The notes beneath the pieces are model-generated. The model made no database searches. It saw nothing but the letters and a program-made list of their open reading frames with translations, and had not been told where the DNA came from. Positions 1-8,735 of a DNA stretch of 46,038 nt are shown here, one piece after another (the first letter of the stretch is position 1; every line of letters begins with the position of its first letter). The DNA comes from Brevundimonas vancanneytii. Its GTDB lineage: Bacteria; Pseudomonadota; Alphaproteobacteria; Caulobacterales; Caulobacteraceae. The position numbers were made by a program, and so were the translations under genes. The stretch spans positions 1 through 46,038 of the forward strand of contig CAMAVA010000007.1 of the NCBI GenBank assembly GCA_945861515.1, in the 5' to 3' direction.

Positions 1-354
1 GCCACGTCTAAAGACAGATCGGATGCGTTGCACAACATGGCCGATCTTCGCGCCGCCTCGCCGGATGAAAAGGCCGCCCTGAGAGAACAGGTGATCGCCA
101 TGGCGGAGCGAGGCCTGAAGAGGGCGCCGCGCGCCGACCGCCGCAATCCCGACTATCGACCCGACCCGGCATTTCAGGCGATGGCCCATGTCGCCGGCGA
201 TGCCGGGTCCATTGTCGAGAAGATCGATGCGGTCGGCCCGGAGGCCATCGCCGCCAGCTTCCACGATGACGCGATGCGCCTCCGCAACCTGGCGACCTTC
301 ATCCTTGCCCGCGACTCCCTCACCAAATTGATCGAGGCCTGCGGAGCTGATTAA
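1..354 (+). CDS. Unrecognised protein, N-terminus probably outside the window
   Basis: The frame is open to the window edge and closes with TAA at 352–354. Possible internal starts are TTG at 28 and ATG at 37. The sequence is soluble, charged and mostly helical, with a repeated Asp/Ala-rich pattern and the stretch RAPRADRRNPDYRPDPAF near the middle; I do not recognise a family. Base use (high G/C at third positions) looks like a real Caulobacterales gene. Its 3' end overlaps the start of a decayed frame that resembles mobile-element proteins, so it may belong to the same degraded element next to the tRNA-Cys gene. Function unknown. It could be complete (from 37) or partial. Confidence 0.5.
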   Translation, partial: ATSKDRSDALHNMADLRAASPDEKAALREQVIAMAERGLKRAPRADRRNPDYRPDPAFQAMAHVAGDAGSIVEKIDAVGPEAIAASFHDDAMRLRNLATFILARDSLTKLIEACGAD

Positions 355-355
355 A

Positions 356-664
356 CGAATCGCTGACCATCAAGTCCATGTCTGCCGGAACCTGGACGCA
401 GAGCGGGAAGCGGCGAACGTCCGGCTTCGTGCAGAGCGGCGGGTTGGGGAACTGCTGAAGGACTTGGCGCGGGCCGAGACGCCCAATCCTGCCGGGAAAA
501 ACCAGCATGTGGTTACGTCCGCCGATGGGACGCAACCTCAATCCATCTCCGAACAGGCCCGCTGCAAAGGCCCCAGCCCCTATGCTACCGCCCTTGCAGA
601 ACAGGGCATGAGCCGACAGGCGGCCGGATGGTGCCCGATCCTTCAGGATCGGCTCAGGCGCCCG
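356..664 (+). pseudogene. Decayed mobile-element-type protein (RAERR..GELL family)
   Basis: The frame that includes position 356 reads into LRAERRVGELLKDLAR, then a Lys/Asn/Gln-rich linker, then a segment ending ATALAEQGMSRQAAGW and a later LRRPENGPGDGL. This order (RAER..GELL, low-complexity linker, 'LAEQGISRQ..' helix, 'LR.PE' segment) is characteristic of short proteins found in phages, plasmids and genomic islands. The expected 'aaiPEdeFE' region after the SRQ helix is disrupted, no proper ATG precedes the conserved part, and the frame continues as non-coding-like sequence to 844. I therefore read it as a remnant with at least one frameshift. The family match is from memory of the motif, not a search. 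Confidence 0.4.
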
Positions 665-1136
665 GAAAACGGCCCTGGCGACGGCCTGCAGAAGATACCG
701 ACCGGCCTAGGGCGACACCCGAGCCAAGATCGCCCAAATCGCCGCCGGCCTGGTCAATTGGGGATCGTTCGCGTCGATCAAGCGATCGAGGGCGGCGAGA
801 GGCTCGGACTACAACCGAACCAAGCCTGGGCGCCCTTAAGGTGATCGACCAGCGACGGGCCTGGGGCGGCCGGCGATCGGAAGGCCTCTGGCGAAGAGCG
901 GGAACACGTCTGCGAACGTGAACCAGACGACGACATCGAGGGCCCGCAAGGACAGGCCTCGCCGGAACCTCCTGAAGACGCTCGCTTATGTCGCACCGTG
1001 TGTTGCATCGAACCGCCGCGACCCGTTCGCAGCCGTTGAAAATGCTTGGGAATTCTTAGCAACACACGTGCGACATACAGGCCGCAATATCACTCGGCGA
1101 GGCCTCGCAACATATTGAAATGCAAGGGAAATTAGT
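665..1136. other. Non-coding stretch without a supported gene
   Basis: Several short open frames exist on both strands between the decayed gene and the tRNA, but none has a convincing start, Shine-Dalgarno sequence or recognisable domain, and they overlap one another. The sequence is probably debris from an integrated element; the last ~100 bases before the tRNA are more AT-rich than the surroundings. Confidence 0.4.
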
Positions 1137-1210
1137 TGGAGGCCTGGCCCGGAATCGAACCGGGGTGCAAGGATTTGCAGTCCTCTGCGTAACCACTCCG
1201 CCACCAGGCC
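1137..1210 (-). tRNA. tRNA-Cys (anticodon GCA)
   Basis: Read on the minus strand the sequence folds as a tRNA: acceptor stem GGCCTGG pairing with CCAGGCC, anticodon loop CTGCAAA with anticodon GCA, T-arm with GGTTCGATTCC, discriminator base T (U73, as expected for cysteine tRNA) and an encoded CCA at 1139–1137. Total 74 nt. A good housekeeping-type promoter lies upstream at 1251–1278. The 3' end points to the left, toward the decayed mobile-element sequence. Confidence 0.97.
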
Positions 1211-1250
1211 TCGCCTTCTGCGGCGCTGGCGGCGCGCCGGAGAGGCGCTT

Positions 1251-1278
1251 GGCTAGCAGAGGCGAACGGACGGGGCAA
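1251..1278 (-). promoter_or_regulatory. Housekeeping promoter of the tRNA-Cys gene
   Basis: On the minus strand TTGCCCC (1278–1272), a 14-base spacer and GCTAGCC (1257–1251) match the Caulobacter sigma-73 pattern TTGACGS–N10-14–GCTANAWC closely. Transcription would begin around 1245, about 35 bases before the mature tRNA 5' end at 1210. Confidence 0.6.
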
Positions 1279-1356
1279 TGCCTCGCTGCATCGCATTGCG
1301 CCGCCGGGGGGGCGGACCTATAAGCCGGCCTTGTGATTTTCGAGGTAGAGATTCCC

Positions 1357-1929
1357 ATGGCCGCCGACTTCGCCGCTGCGCGCGAGAATATGCTCGACAG
1401 CCAGATTCGCACGGCCGATGTGACCAACCTCGCCATTCAGGATGCTATCCGGCAGGTCAGGCGCGAGACCCTTCTGCCAGGCAGCAAGGCCTTTGCGGCC
1501 TATGCCGATGCCGAGATCGAGTATTCGTCCGGTCGGTTTTTGATGCGACCCCGTGACGTCGCGAAATTGCTTCAGGCGCTTCATCCCGAGGCTGGTCAAC
1601 GCGCGCTCGCCATCGCTGCGCCCTATGCCGCAGCGGTGCTGGAGCAGATGGGACTGACTGTCGAACGCCTGGATGACGACGGATTGAAAGTTGCGCAAGC
1701 CGATCAGTTCGATCTGGTGATCTCTGAGGGGGCGGTGAGCGCTACCCCCGATGACTGGACTGCCAGTCTCAGAATGCACGGTCGTTTGGGAATTGTCGTT
1801 CGAAATGGTCCCATCGGTCGCGCGATGCTCTATATGAGATCGCAGGAAGGCATTGGCGTCCGATCCCTGTTCGAGTCCTCGGCGGTCTGCCTGCCCGGAT
1901 TTGAGCCAAAGGCCGCCTTCGTCTTCTGA
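1357..1929 (+). CDS. Protein-L-isoaspartate O-methyltransferase-like protein
   Basis: 190-residue protein. Its N-terminus (RENMLDSQIRTADVTN, then a VRRETLLP motif) matches the start of the PIMT family, which uses S-adenosylmethionine to repair isoaspartyl residues. I chose ATG 1357 because GAGGTAGAG precedes it at a proper distance; a GTG at 1333 in the same frame is a longer alternative. The usual glycine-rich SAM motif I (like VLEVGTGSGYQAA) is replaced by ALAIAAPYAAAVL, with no glycines, and the protein is shorter than the typical 205–215 residues. It may therefore be a non-catalytic relative. It lies 180 bases upstream of a tolC-type gene in the same orientation, an arrangement that recurs in this group as far as I recall. 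Family assignment is reasonably sure; activity is doubtful. Confidence 0.8.
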   Translation: MAADFAAARENMLDSQIRTADVTNLAIQDAIRQVRRETLLPGSKAFAAYADAEIEYSSGRFLMRPRDVAKLLQALHPEAGQRALAIAAPYAAAVLEQMGLTVERLDDDGLKVAQADQFDLVISEGAVSATPDDWTASLRMHGRLGIVVRNGPIGRAMLYMRSQEGIGVRSLFESSAVCLPGFEPKAAFVF

Positions 1930-2108
1930 GGCCCTCCCCGCGCAACCGGCGACGAGGCGGTCTGAAATCCAGGCGGCGAAAGGGCGGGCCTGTAATCCTG
2001 CCGAAACGTTCGTGCGTGAAAAAAGCTTAACTGGTCGCGAGTGGCGGTCAGACTTACAGGCGATCATATAGGGCTGCGCAGGTTGCCGCCGCCTCTGGGG
2101 ATTGTTGG

Positions 2109-3566
2109 ATGTTGAAAAGCCGTCGGGCCGGATTGCTGGCCGCTATTTGCAGTGCAGGCCTGATGGCCGGACTGGCAGGACCTGTTTCGGCCGAGACCCT
2201 CGCCGACGCCATTGGTCTTGCCTATCAGACCAACCCGACGCTGCGCGAACAGCGCGCTAATCTGCGAGCGCTCGATGAAACTGTCGTCCAGGCTCTGTCA
2301 GGCTATCGACCCGAGGTTGGTCTGTCCGCTTCGGTTGCAAAGTCCAGTACGGAATATGGTGGCTTGAGCTTCTCTGCGGGTGAGGCCTCCAGCGCCAGCG
2401 CCAGCATCACGGTCAGCCAGCCACTTTACACTGGTGGACGCGTTCGCGCCCAGATATCGGCTGCCCAGGCCGATATCGAGGCCGGTCGACAAACCCTTCG
2501 GACGGTCGAGGCCGGAATCCTGACCCAGGTGGTGCAGGCCTATGTCGATGTCCGCCGTGACATCGAGGCCCAGCGCATCGCGGACGAGAACGTTTCGGTG
2601 CTCCAGCGGCAGCTGGATGAGGCACGGGCCCGCTTCGAGGTCGGTGAAATCACCCGTACCGACGTGGCCCAGGCCGAGGCGCGTTTCGCTGCGGCCAGAG
2701 CCAGCCAGGCCAACGCGCGAGCCCAACTCGCCATCAGTCGTTCCAACTACAAGGCCGTCGTTGGCCAGGCGCCCGGTGAACTTGAGCCCGAGCCCAGTCT
2801 TGCGGGGCTCTTGCCCGAGACGATCGAGACGGCGTTCGACATGGCGGATCAGAACAATCCCGCGCTTTTATCGGCTGACTTCTCCGAGCAGGCCAGCCGC
2901 GCCCGGGTCGCCCAGGCAAAATCCGCGAACCGGCCGAACGTAACTCTGTCCAGCAGTCTTGGCGCCAGCGGCAGCGCGACGCGCGATAACTCCCCGTTCG
3001 AAGATTACAACAAGGCTGTTTCCGGCCAGCTCAGCATCACGATGCCGATTTTCTACGGCGGCCAGATTTCTTCCTCAATCCGTCAGGCGCAGCAGCAGAA
3101 CAAGGCCGATGTCGCCGCAATCGAAGGCGCGCGGCGCAATGCACAGCAGGATGTCGCACAGTCCTGGAACCAGCTTCAGGGCGCGCGCGCGGGTCTGACC
3201 GCCAATGAAGAGCAGGTCAGGGCTGCCCGCATAGCCTTCGAGGGCGTGCGCCAGGAAGCCCAGGTGGGATTGCGCACGACCCTGGACGTTCTGAATGCGC
3301 AACAGGAACTCCGTTCAGCGGAGTTGTCGCTCATCAATGCGAGACGCGACGAGTATCTTGCCAGCGCGCTGGTGCTATCTGCGGTGGGTCGTTTGGAGGC
3401 GCGCTATCTGACCCCCGGACAACCCTTGTATGATCCGGGTCCGCGCAAAAAGAACCGGGCCTATGGACGGGTTCTGTGGGAACCGGCCATTGCAGCGATC
3501 GACCGGATCGCTGCGCCGGCCGTCGGACCGTCGCCCGAAGAGGCGGTCAGGACCTCGCCGCGATAG
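2109..3566 (+). CDS. tolC: TolC-family outer-membrane export channel
   Basis: 485-residue outer-membrane efflux protein forming the trimeric channel of type I secretion and multidrug efflux systems. Residues 1–28 are a signal peptide ending ...GPVSA before ETLADAI, followed by the family's N-terminal motif (LAYQTNPTLREQRANLRALDE). Two long helical/coiled-coil repeats follow, each with an 'AxARFEVGEITRTDVAQAEAR'-like or 'VRQEAQVGLRTTLDVLNAQ' segment. A polar tail of about 45 residues follows the last barrel segment. In Caulobacter crescentus the homologue next to popZ is one of the RsaF proteins that export the S-layer protein; that specific role is inference here, as no S-layer or ABC/MFP genes are in the window. 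A hairpin follows at 3620–3644. Confidence 0.93.
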   Translation: MLKSRRAGLLAAICSAGLMAGLAGPVSAETLADAIGLAYQTNPTLREQRANLRALDETVVQALSGYRPEVGLSASVAKSSTEYGGLSFSAGEASSASASITVSQPLYTGGRVRAQISAAQADIEAGRQTLRTVEAGILTQVVQAYVDVRRDIEAQRIADENVSVLQRQLDEARARFEVGEITRTDVAQAEARFAAARASQANARAQLAISRSNYKAVVGQAPGELEPEPSLAGLLPETIETAFDMADQNNPALLSADFSEQASRARVAQAKSANRPNVTLSSSLGASGSATRDNSPFEDYNKAVSGQLSITMPIFYGGQISSSIRQAQQQNKADVAAIEGARRNAQQDVAQSWNQLQGARAGLTANEEQVRAARIAFEGVRQEAQVGLRTTLDVLNAQQELRSAELSLINARRDEYLASALVLSAVGRLEARYLTPGQPLYDPGPRKKNRAYGRVLWEPAIAAIDRIAAPAVGPSPEEAVRTSPR

Positions 3567-3619
3567 ACCTGCTGCTCTTGGCAACTTCTGCGTAAGGATT
3601 GCCGTTGTATTTGCAGGAG

Positions 3620-3644
3620 CGGGCAGGTGAGCATAACCTGCCCG
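3620..3644 (+). terminator. Hairpin between tolC and popZ
   Basis: CGGGCAGGT (3620–3628) pairs perfectly with ACCTGCCCG (3636–3644) around a 7-base loop, followed by TTAAG. It sits about 50 bases after the tolC stop and 39 before popZ. It may terminate tolC transcription or structure the popZ leader. There is no long T-run. Confidence 0.5.
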
Positions 3645-3682
3645 TTAAGCCGGATTCGAACCCTTCAGCTCAGGCCCCGATC

Positions 3683-4243
3683 ATGTCCGAACAGACTGCC
3701 CAGGAACCGACGATGGAGGAAATCCTGGCCTCCATCCGCCGAATTATCTCCGAGGACGATGCGCCTCCGGCCGAGGCGGCCCCAGTGGCGGTTTTGACCC
3801 CGGTCGAGCCTGAAGACGAAGACGTTCTGGAACTGACGGATGCGATCGAGGCATCTGCTCCTCTGGAGTCCCATGGGGATCTGGATATCTATGAACCGCC
3901 GGCAGCGGCGCCTGCGCCGGCTCCCGAACCGGTTGCATGGACTCCCCCCCCGGAACCCGCGCCGGCGCCACGACCGGAACCCCAACCGGTCGCCTATGTG
4001 GCTCCCGCAGTTTCGGATGACGATCCGATCATCGGCGCGGCCGCAGCTGCGGCGACGGCCTCGGCTTTCGGTCGTCTGGAAGCCGCCCTGGCCATGCCGG
4101 CGCCTGGACGCAGCCTGGACGACGTCGTGCGTGAACTGCTGAAGCCGCTGATCAAGACATGGCTCGACGACAACCTGCCCCGCATTGTTGAGGCCAAGGT
4201 AACCGAAGCCGTCGAAAAGCTTCAGCGCGGCCGGGTCGTCTAG
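3683..4243 (+). CDS. popZ: PopZ polar organising protein
   Basis: 186-residue scaffold that self-assembles at the cell poles, anchors the ParB–parS centromere and recruits cell-cycle regulators. The N-terminal binding helix (PTMEEILASIRRIISEDD, residues 9–26) is almost identical to that of Caulobacter PopZ. Residues 27–118 form the acidic, proline-rich disordered linker. Residues 119–186 are the helical assembly domain (SLDDVVRELLKPLIKTWLDDNLPRIVE). The ATG at 3683 is chosen because homology begins there; the frame runs upstream to 3599 without homology. No strong Shine-Dalgarno is visible, and a hairpin lies 39 bases upstream. The linker contains a run of Pro/Ala repeats (71–108), which makes the protein slightly longer than the 177-residue Caulobacter one. 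Confidence 0.95.
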   Translation: MSEQTAQEPTMEEILASIRRIISEDDAPPAEAAPVAVLTPVEPEDEDVLELTDAIEASAPLESHGDLDIYEPPAAAPAPAPEPVAWTPPPEPAPAPRPEPQPVAYVAPAVSDDDPIIGAAAAAATASAFGRLEAALAMPAPGRSLDDVVRELLKPLIKTWLDDNLPRIVEAKVTEAVEKLQRGRVV

Positions 4244-4431
4244 AAGCGTCCATTTTGCGACCGGGGCCGTCCTGGCCGCAACTGACAGGCCAGACTGGCC
4301 GCTCTCTTGTCCAGCCCCAGGTTCGACCCATGTCGGGTCGTGTCTGGCTTGTCTCAAGTCCACGACAAAACCCCGGCTTTTCCAAAGCGGGAAGGGCGTA
4401 GTAAGCACGCCTCTCAACAAAGACTCCCGAC

Positions 4432-7095
4432 ATGCTCGAAAAAACCTTCGAACCGCAAACTGCCGAGCCGCGCCTTTATGCGGCCTGGGAAGCCGCTGGC
4501 GCCTTCAAACCGTCGGATGATCCGAAGGCCGAACCCTTCAGCATTGTCATCCCGCCCCCCAATGTGACCGGCAGCCTGCATATCGGCCATGCGCTGAACA
4601 ATACGCTGCAGGATGTGCTGATCCGGTTCCAGCGGATGCGGGGGAAGGCGGCCCTTTGGCTGCCCGGGACTGACCACGCCGGGATTGCGACCCAGATGGT
4701 CGTGGAGCGGCAACTGGCCGCCAGCGGGGCAAACGTCAGCCGGCGCGACCTTGGACGGGACGCCTTTGTCGCCAGGATCTGGGAATGGAAGGCGGAAAGC
4801 GGCGGAACCATCGTCAACCAGCTTCGTCGCCTGGGCGCCAGCTGCGACTGGAGCCGTGAGCGGTTCACCCTGGACGAGGGTCTGTCAGCGGCGGTGCGCA
4901 AGGTCTTTGTCACCCTGCACAGGCAGGGCCTGATCTATCGCGACAAGCGCCTGGTCAACTGGGACCCGCAATTCCAGACGGCGATTTCCGATCTTGAAGT
5001 GGAACAGAAGGAAGTCGACGGCGCCTATTGGCACTTCGCCTATCCACTTGAAGATGGCAGTGGCGAGATCGTCGTGGCGACCACCCGGCCCGAAACCATG
5101 CTCGGTGACACCGCGGTCGCTGTTCATCCCGACGACGAACGCTACCGCGACCTGATCGGAAAAAAAGTGCGTCTGCCGATCGTCGGCCGGCTCATTCCCA
5201 TTGTGGCCGACACCTACGCTGATCCCGAAAAGGGCTCCGGCGCGGTGAAGATCACTCCGGCCCATGACTTCAATGACTTCCAGGTCGGCAAGCGCCATGG
5301 CCTGGATGCGATCAGCATCCTCGACGCCTTTGGCCGCATCAACGAGAATGGCCCCGCCGATCTTCAGGGGCTGGACCGCTTTGTCGCCCGCAAGGAAATC
5401 ATTTCCCGGTTCGAGGAATTGGGCCTGCTGCGGCAGATCGAGAAGACTCGTCACCAGGTCCCGCATGGCGACCGCAGCGGCGTCGTGATCGAGCCGTTTC
5501 TGACTGACCAGTGGTACGTGGACGCCGAAACCCTGGCCCGGCCCGCGATCAAGGCCGTCGAAGAGGGGCAGACGGTCTTCGAGCCCAGCAGCTGGGACAA
5601 GACCTATTTCGAATGGATGCGGAACATCCAGCCCTGGTGCATCAGTCGCCAGCTCTGGTGGGGTCATCGGATCCCGGCCTGGTATGGCCCTGATGGGGAG
5701 ATTTTTGTCGCCGAAACCGAGGCCGAGGCCCAGTCCCTGGCTGACGCCCACTATGGCGCTGCGACCCTGCTGATCCAGGATGAAGACGTCCTGGACACCT
5801 GGTTCTCATCCGGTCTCTGGCCCTTCTCGACCCTGGGCTGGCCGGAGCAGACCGAAGACCTCAAGCGCTTCTATCCGACCCACACCCTGGTGACGGGTTT
5901 CGACATCATCTTCTTTTGGGTTGCCCGGATGATGATGATGGGGCTGCACTTCACGGGTGAGGTCCCGTTCAAGCGGGTAGTCATCAACGCCCTTGTCCGC
6001 GACGCCTCCGGCGCCAAGATGAGCAAGTCCAAGGGCAATGTCATGGACCCCCTGGACCTGATCGACCAGTATGGCTGTGATGCGGTTCGCTTTACCCTGA
6101 CGGCCATGTCGGGCCAGGCCCGCGATATCAAGCTCTCGACACAGCGGATCGAAGGCTATCGCAACTTCGGCACCAAACTGTGGAATGCCACAAGGTTCAG
6201 CCAGATGAACGGCTGCGTCCGGATTGAGGGTTTCGACCCCGCGGGTGCGAGCCAGACGCTGAATCGATGGATTCGCGGTGAAGCGGTCAAGACTGCCGCC
6301 GAGGTGACCAGGGCCCTTGAAGACTGCGCCTATGACGCAGCCGCCGGGGCGCTTTACCGGTTCATCTGGAACGTCTTCTGCGATTGGTACCTTGAACTGG
6401 CCAAGCCGATCCTCAATGGCTCGGATATGGCCGCAAAGGCGGAAACCCAGGCCATGACCGCCTGGGTTCTGGATCAATGTCTGGCTCTGTTGCACCCGGT
6501 CATGCCTTTCGTCACCGAGGAACTCTGGGCCAGGACTGGCGAAGAGGGGCCGGCTCGCAAGGGGATGCTGATCACGGAGTCCTGGCCGGAACTTCCAGCC
6601 AGCTGGATCGACACAGCCTCGGAGTCTGAAATCGGCTGGGTGGTCGACCTGGTCAGCCAGGTGCGGTCTGTTCGGGCCGAGATGAACGTGCCGCCGGGCG
6701 CCCGGGTCCCGCTCACCTTGGTGGGAACCTCACCCGAGACGGCGACGCGCCTCGAGCATCACGCTGACCTGATCCGGACTCTCGGGCGGATCGAGTCGCT
6801 GGAACTGGCAGAAGTGTCGCCACAGGGGTCTGTGCCTTTCGTCATCGGGGAGGCGACAGCGGCCCTGTCCGTAGCCGCATTCATCGATCTGGCCGCGGAG
6901 AAGACAAGGCTTTCAAAGGAAATCGCCAACTACGGCGCTGATATCGACCGGACCAACCGCAAGCTGCTCAATCCTGATTTCCTGGCCAAGGCCAAGGAAG
7001 AGGTGATCGAGGAAAACCGCGAACGACTGGCCGAAGCTGAGGCCGCCAGGAGCAAGCTCGAGGCGGCCTTGAAGCGTCTGGAAAGCGTGGGTTAG
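4432..7095 (+). CDS. valS: Valyl-tRNA synthetase
   Basis: 887-residue class I aminoacyl-tRNA synthetase that charges tRNA-Val. Visible parts: the HIGH-type signature [15 protein letters not shown] around residues 42–56; the inserted editing domain ([17 protein letters not shown], roughly 225–240); the [10 protein letters not shown] segment; the KMSKSKGN loop near residue 529; the anticodon-binding helical domain; and a C-terminal coiled-coil arm (about 820–887). Length is normal for bacterial ValS. The ATG at 4432 has no strong Shine-Dalgarno but is where homology starts. The 188-base leader holds only a short hairpin (CGACCC 4324–4329 with GGGTCG 4335–4340) and no clear regulatory RNA. Confidence 0.97.
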   Translation: MLEKTFEPQTAEPRLYAAWEAAGAFKPSDDPKAEPFSIVIPPPNVTGSLHIGHALNNTLQDVLIRFQRMRGKAALWLPGTDHAGIATQMVVERQLAASGANVSRRDLGRDAFVARIWEWKAESGGTIVNQLRRLGASCDWSRERFTLDEGLSAAVRKVFVTLHRQGLIYRDKRLVNWDPQFQTAISDLEVEQKEVDGAYWHFAYPLEDGSGEIVVATTRPETMLGDTAVAVHPDDERYRDLIGKKVRLPIVGRLIPIVADTYADPEKGSGAVKITPAHDFNDFQVGKRHGLDAISILDAFGRINENGPADLQGLDRFVARKEIISRFEELGLLRQIEKTRHQVPHGDRSGVVIEPFLTDQWYVDAETLARPAIKAVEEGQTVFEPSSWDKTYFEWMRNIQPWCISRQLWWGHRIPAWYGPDGEIFVAETEAEAQSLADAHYGAATLLIQDEDVLDTWFSSGLWPFSTLGWPEQTEDLKRFYPTHTLVTGFDIIFFWVARMMMMGLHFTGEVPFKRVVINALVRDASGAKMSKSKGNVMDPLDLIDQYGCDAVRFTLTAMSGQARDIKLSTQRIEGYRNFGTKLWNATRFSQMNGCVRIEGFDPAGASQTLNRWIRGEAVKTAAEVTRALEDCAYDAAAGALYRFIWNVFCDWYLELAKPILNGSDMAAKAETQAMTAWVLDQCLALLHPVMPFVTEELWARTGEEGPARKGMLITESWPELPASWIDTASESEIGWVVDLVSQVRSVRAEMNVPPGARVPLTLVGTSPETATRLEHHADLIRTLGRIESLELAEVSPQGSVPFVIGEATAALSVAAFIDLAAEKTRLSKEIANYGADIDRTNRKLLNPDFLAKAKEEVIEENRERLAEAEAARSKLEAALKRLESVG

Positions 7096-7100
7096 GGGGT

Positions 7101-7118
7101 GCGCCTCCTTGAAGGCGC
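7101..7118. terminator. Weak hairpin between convergent valS and DoxX genes
   Basis: GCGCCT (7101–7106) pairs with AGGCGC (7113–7118) around a 6-base loop in the 32-base gap between the two converging genes. Placement fits a bidirectional terminator, but the stem is short and there is no T-run. Confidence 0.35.
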
Positions 7119-7127
7119 GTCATTCGA

Positions 7128-7616
7128 CTAGAGGGGCTTTACGACGGCCAGCACCCTTCGGCCCAGTTCCACGATCTCCTTGCGGCGGAAGACCGTCAGC
7201 AGGCCGAAGGCAAAGGCCAGGTTGGTGCAGGCAGCGACGAAGAGGCCGCCGCCGTCGCTGTTGGGGTCAATGCCCAGCGGCGTGAACAGGTGGAAACTGA
7301 CTGCGCCGGTCATGACCAGCAGTCCGGCAAGGGCGCCACCCGCCTGCAGGTGCTTGAACCTGGGATGCAGGCCGACGATCAGCAGAGTCGAGGCCAGCAG
7401 CTCGATCGAGCCGATCACGTATTGGGAGAACAGGCCGGTGTGGGAAAACAGTCCTGCCAGGTCCAGGGAGCCTGCCCAGCCATCCAGGCGACCAAAGATC
7501 TCCTGGGTCTTGGGATGGTCGGTGAACTTGTAGCGAAGGCTGTCCAGGAAAATGGCGGACATGAACAAGGCCATGCCGTCCGGGATGTAGCGCAGGTAGG
7601 ATTTGAAACGGTTCAT
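7128..7616 (-). CDS. DoxX-like inner-membrane protein
   Basis: 162-residue integral membrane protein with four predicted membrane segments: around MALFMSAIFLD near the N-terminus, YVIGSIELLASTLLIVGL, GGALAGLLVMTGAVSFHLF and FVAACTNLAFAFGLLTVF. The pattern and length fit the DoxX/DoxD-like family, members of which associate with thiol and redox homeostasis. The ATG at 7616 overlaps the stop of the preceding YHS gene (ATGA), so the two are translationally coupled; a longer open frame upstream to 7679 lies inside that gene and is not used. It is the last gene of the three-gene operon. Precise function unknown. Confidence 0.8.
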   Translation of the reverse strand: MNRFKSYLRYIPDGMALFMSAIFLDSLRYKFTDHPKTQEIFGRLDGWAGSLDLAGLFSHTGLFSQYVIGSIELLASTLLIVGLHPRFKHLQAGGALAGLLVMTGAVSFHLFTPLGIDPNSDGGGLFVAACTNLAFAFGLLTVFRRKEIVELGRRVLAVVKPL

Positions 7617-8071
7617 TTCAGCACCGTCGGCCAGTTGCTGTCGCCCTTGCGTATGAAGCCCGGAATGTCCTTGTTCCATTTGGTCTGAACCTCTGAATTG
7701 TAGTTGAGATAGAGCTTGCCACCGACGATCTTCCAGTGCTGGGGATCACCCTTGGCCGTATAGCCCTGCGAAACAGCCCAGGCGCAGTAGCCGCCATATT
7801 GCGGGGCGTAGGCGGCGGGGTTGGCCTTGAACTTCGCCAGATTGGCGGCCGAGGAGAATTTCCAGGTCGCGCCCTTCCACTCGGTCTTGAAACTGTCCAC
7901 GCCAGGCGTGGGCCGACCCGCCGTGAAATAGGCGACAACGTCGTAGCCGCCCGCCGCCGCGTTCGAGAGGGCTGGCGTGTAGATCAGCGGCTTCGCCGCC
8001 AGCGCCAGGCCGGGGGCGGCCACGGGGCCTGCGGCCAGGGCAATGGCCAGGAACAGCATCTTGGGATTCAT
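7613..8071 (-). CDS. Exported YHS-domain protein
   Basis: 152-residue secreted or periplasmic protein. Residues 1–25 are a signal peptide (hydrophobic core, ...GLALA-A cleavage). The mature part carries one YHS domain: GGYDVVAYFTAGRPTPG, WKGATWKFSSAANLAKFKANP, APQYGGYCAWAVSQGY. YHS domains are thought to bind metal, and this one keeps the single Cys in YCAWAVSQG. A C-terminal motif (HWKIVGGKLYLNYN) is typical of the stand-alone secreted YHS proteins. It sits 14 bases after the CMD-like gene and overlaps the DoxX gene by four bases. A role in envelope redox or metal handling is inference. Confidence 0.85.
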   Translation of the reverse strand: MNPKMLFLAIALAAGPVAAPGLALAAKPLIYTPALSNAAAGGYDVVAYFTAGRPTPGVDSFKTEWKGATWKFSSAANLAKFKANPAAYAPQYGGYCAWAVSQGYTAKGDPQHWKIVGGKLYLNYNSEVQTKWNKDIPGFIRKGDSNWPTVLK

Positions 8072-8085
8072 GATCTTGGTCTCCT

Positions 8086-8649
8086 TCAGGCGACGCGCCG
8101 GTCATTGACCAGGGCGTCAGGGGTGAGTGGCGGGTCCAGAGGGGTTTCCGCCAGATGGTTGACGTAGTTGCTTAGGGTCTTGAGCCCGACGGCCAGGACC
8201 ACATCGAGGGCCTGAGCCCGGGTGAAGCCGGCGGCCAGGAAGGCCGTGACCTCGCTATCGGTCAGAAAGCCGCGTTCGCGGACCATGCGGATGGCAAACA
8301 ACCTGAGGGTTTCCAGCCTCAGGTCAGACAATGGTCTCCGGTCGCGGACCGCCCGGATATCGGGCTCTGGCAGGCTGGCCTGCCGGGCGCGCCGGGTATG
8401 GGCCGGCGTACAGTAGTGGCTGTCATGCTCCACCGAGATGGCCAGCAGCACGAGTTGCTGCTCGGCATCCGTGAAGCTGGACTTCCGGAATATCGCTGAG
8501 CTGACCGAATAGGCCTCGAGCAGTTGCGGGCTCTCGGCCATCTGCCCCAGCAGAGCCGGAACATATCCGAGGGATGCGCTGGCCTCTTCAAGGAAGGGCT
8601 TGGCGGCGAAAGGGGCCGTGGCCCGGGAGTGGATGGCAAATTCAGACAT
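8086..8649 (-). CDS. Carboxymuconolactone-decarboxylase/AhpD-like protein
   Basis: 187-residue soluble protein of the CMD/AhpD alkylhydroperoxidase-like superfamily. The core is the helix EHDSHYCTPAHTRRAR with Cys80 and His84; true AhpD has CxxC, here it is CxxxH, as in many CMD-like proteins of unknown substrate. The family's closing motif is present as NYVNHLAETPLDPPL. First gene of an operon with a secreted YHS protein and a DoxX-like protein, and divergent from a LysR regulator, which suggests LysR-controlled expression. Peroxidase activity is not shown by the sequence. Confidence 0.85.
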   Translation of the reverse strand: MSEFAIHSRATAPFAAKPFLEEASASLGYVPALLGQMAESPQLLEAYSVSSAIFRKSSFTDAEQQLVLLAISVEHDSHYCTPAHTRRARQASLPEPDIRAVRDRRPLSDLRLETLRLFAIRMVRERGFLTDSEVTAFLAAGFTRAQALDVVLAVGLKTLSNYVNHLAETPLDPPLTPDALVNDRRVA

Positions 8650-8667
8650 GACGGCTCTATAGCGCCG

Positions 8668-8680
8668 CGCAAAAATTGCG
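8668..8680. promoter_or_regulatory. Inverted repeat in the CMD-operon/LysR intergenic region
   Basis: CGCAA-AAA-TTGCG is a perfect inverted repeat in the 86-base divergent region, close to the start of the CMD-like gene. LysR proteins often bind interrupted dyads in such divergent promoters, so it is a candidate operator. A TTGCGA (8676–8681) and TATGAT (8700–8705) pair with an 18-base spacer could be the lysR promoter. Confidence 0.4.
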
Positions 8681-8735
8681 ATAATCCGTCCAATAAGAAT
8701 ATGATATATGCGTAGACTGCATGAATGGAGCGAGA

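Noticed and set aside
918-1118. Short plus-strand frame starting GTG at 918
   Set aside because: No Shine-Dalgarno and no domain; lies in the decayed region and ends just before the tRNA.
4244-4431. Possible regulatory leader (T-box or attenuator) before valS
   Set aside because: Only a 6-bp hairpin is visible; T-box motifs are absent and are not expected in Proteobacteria.
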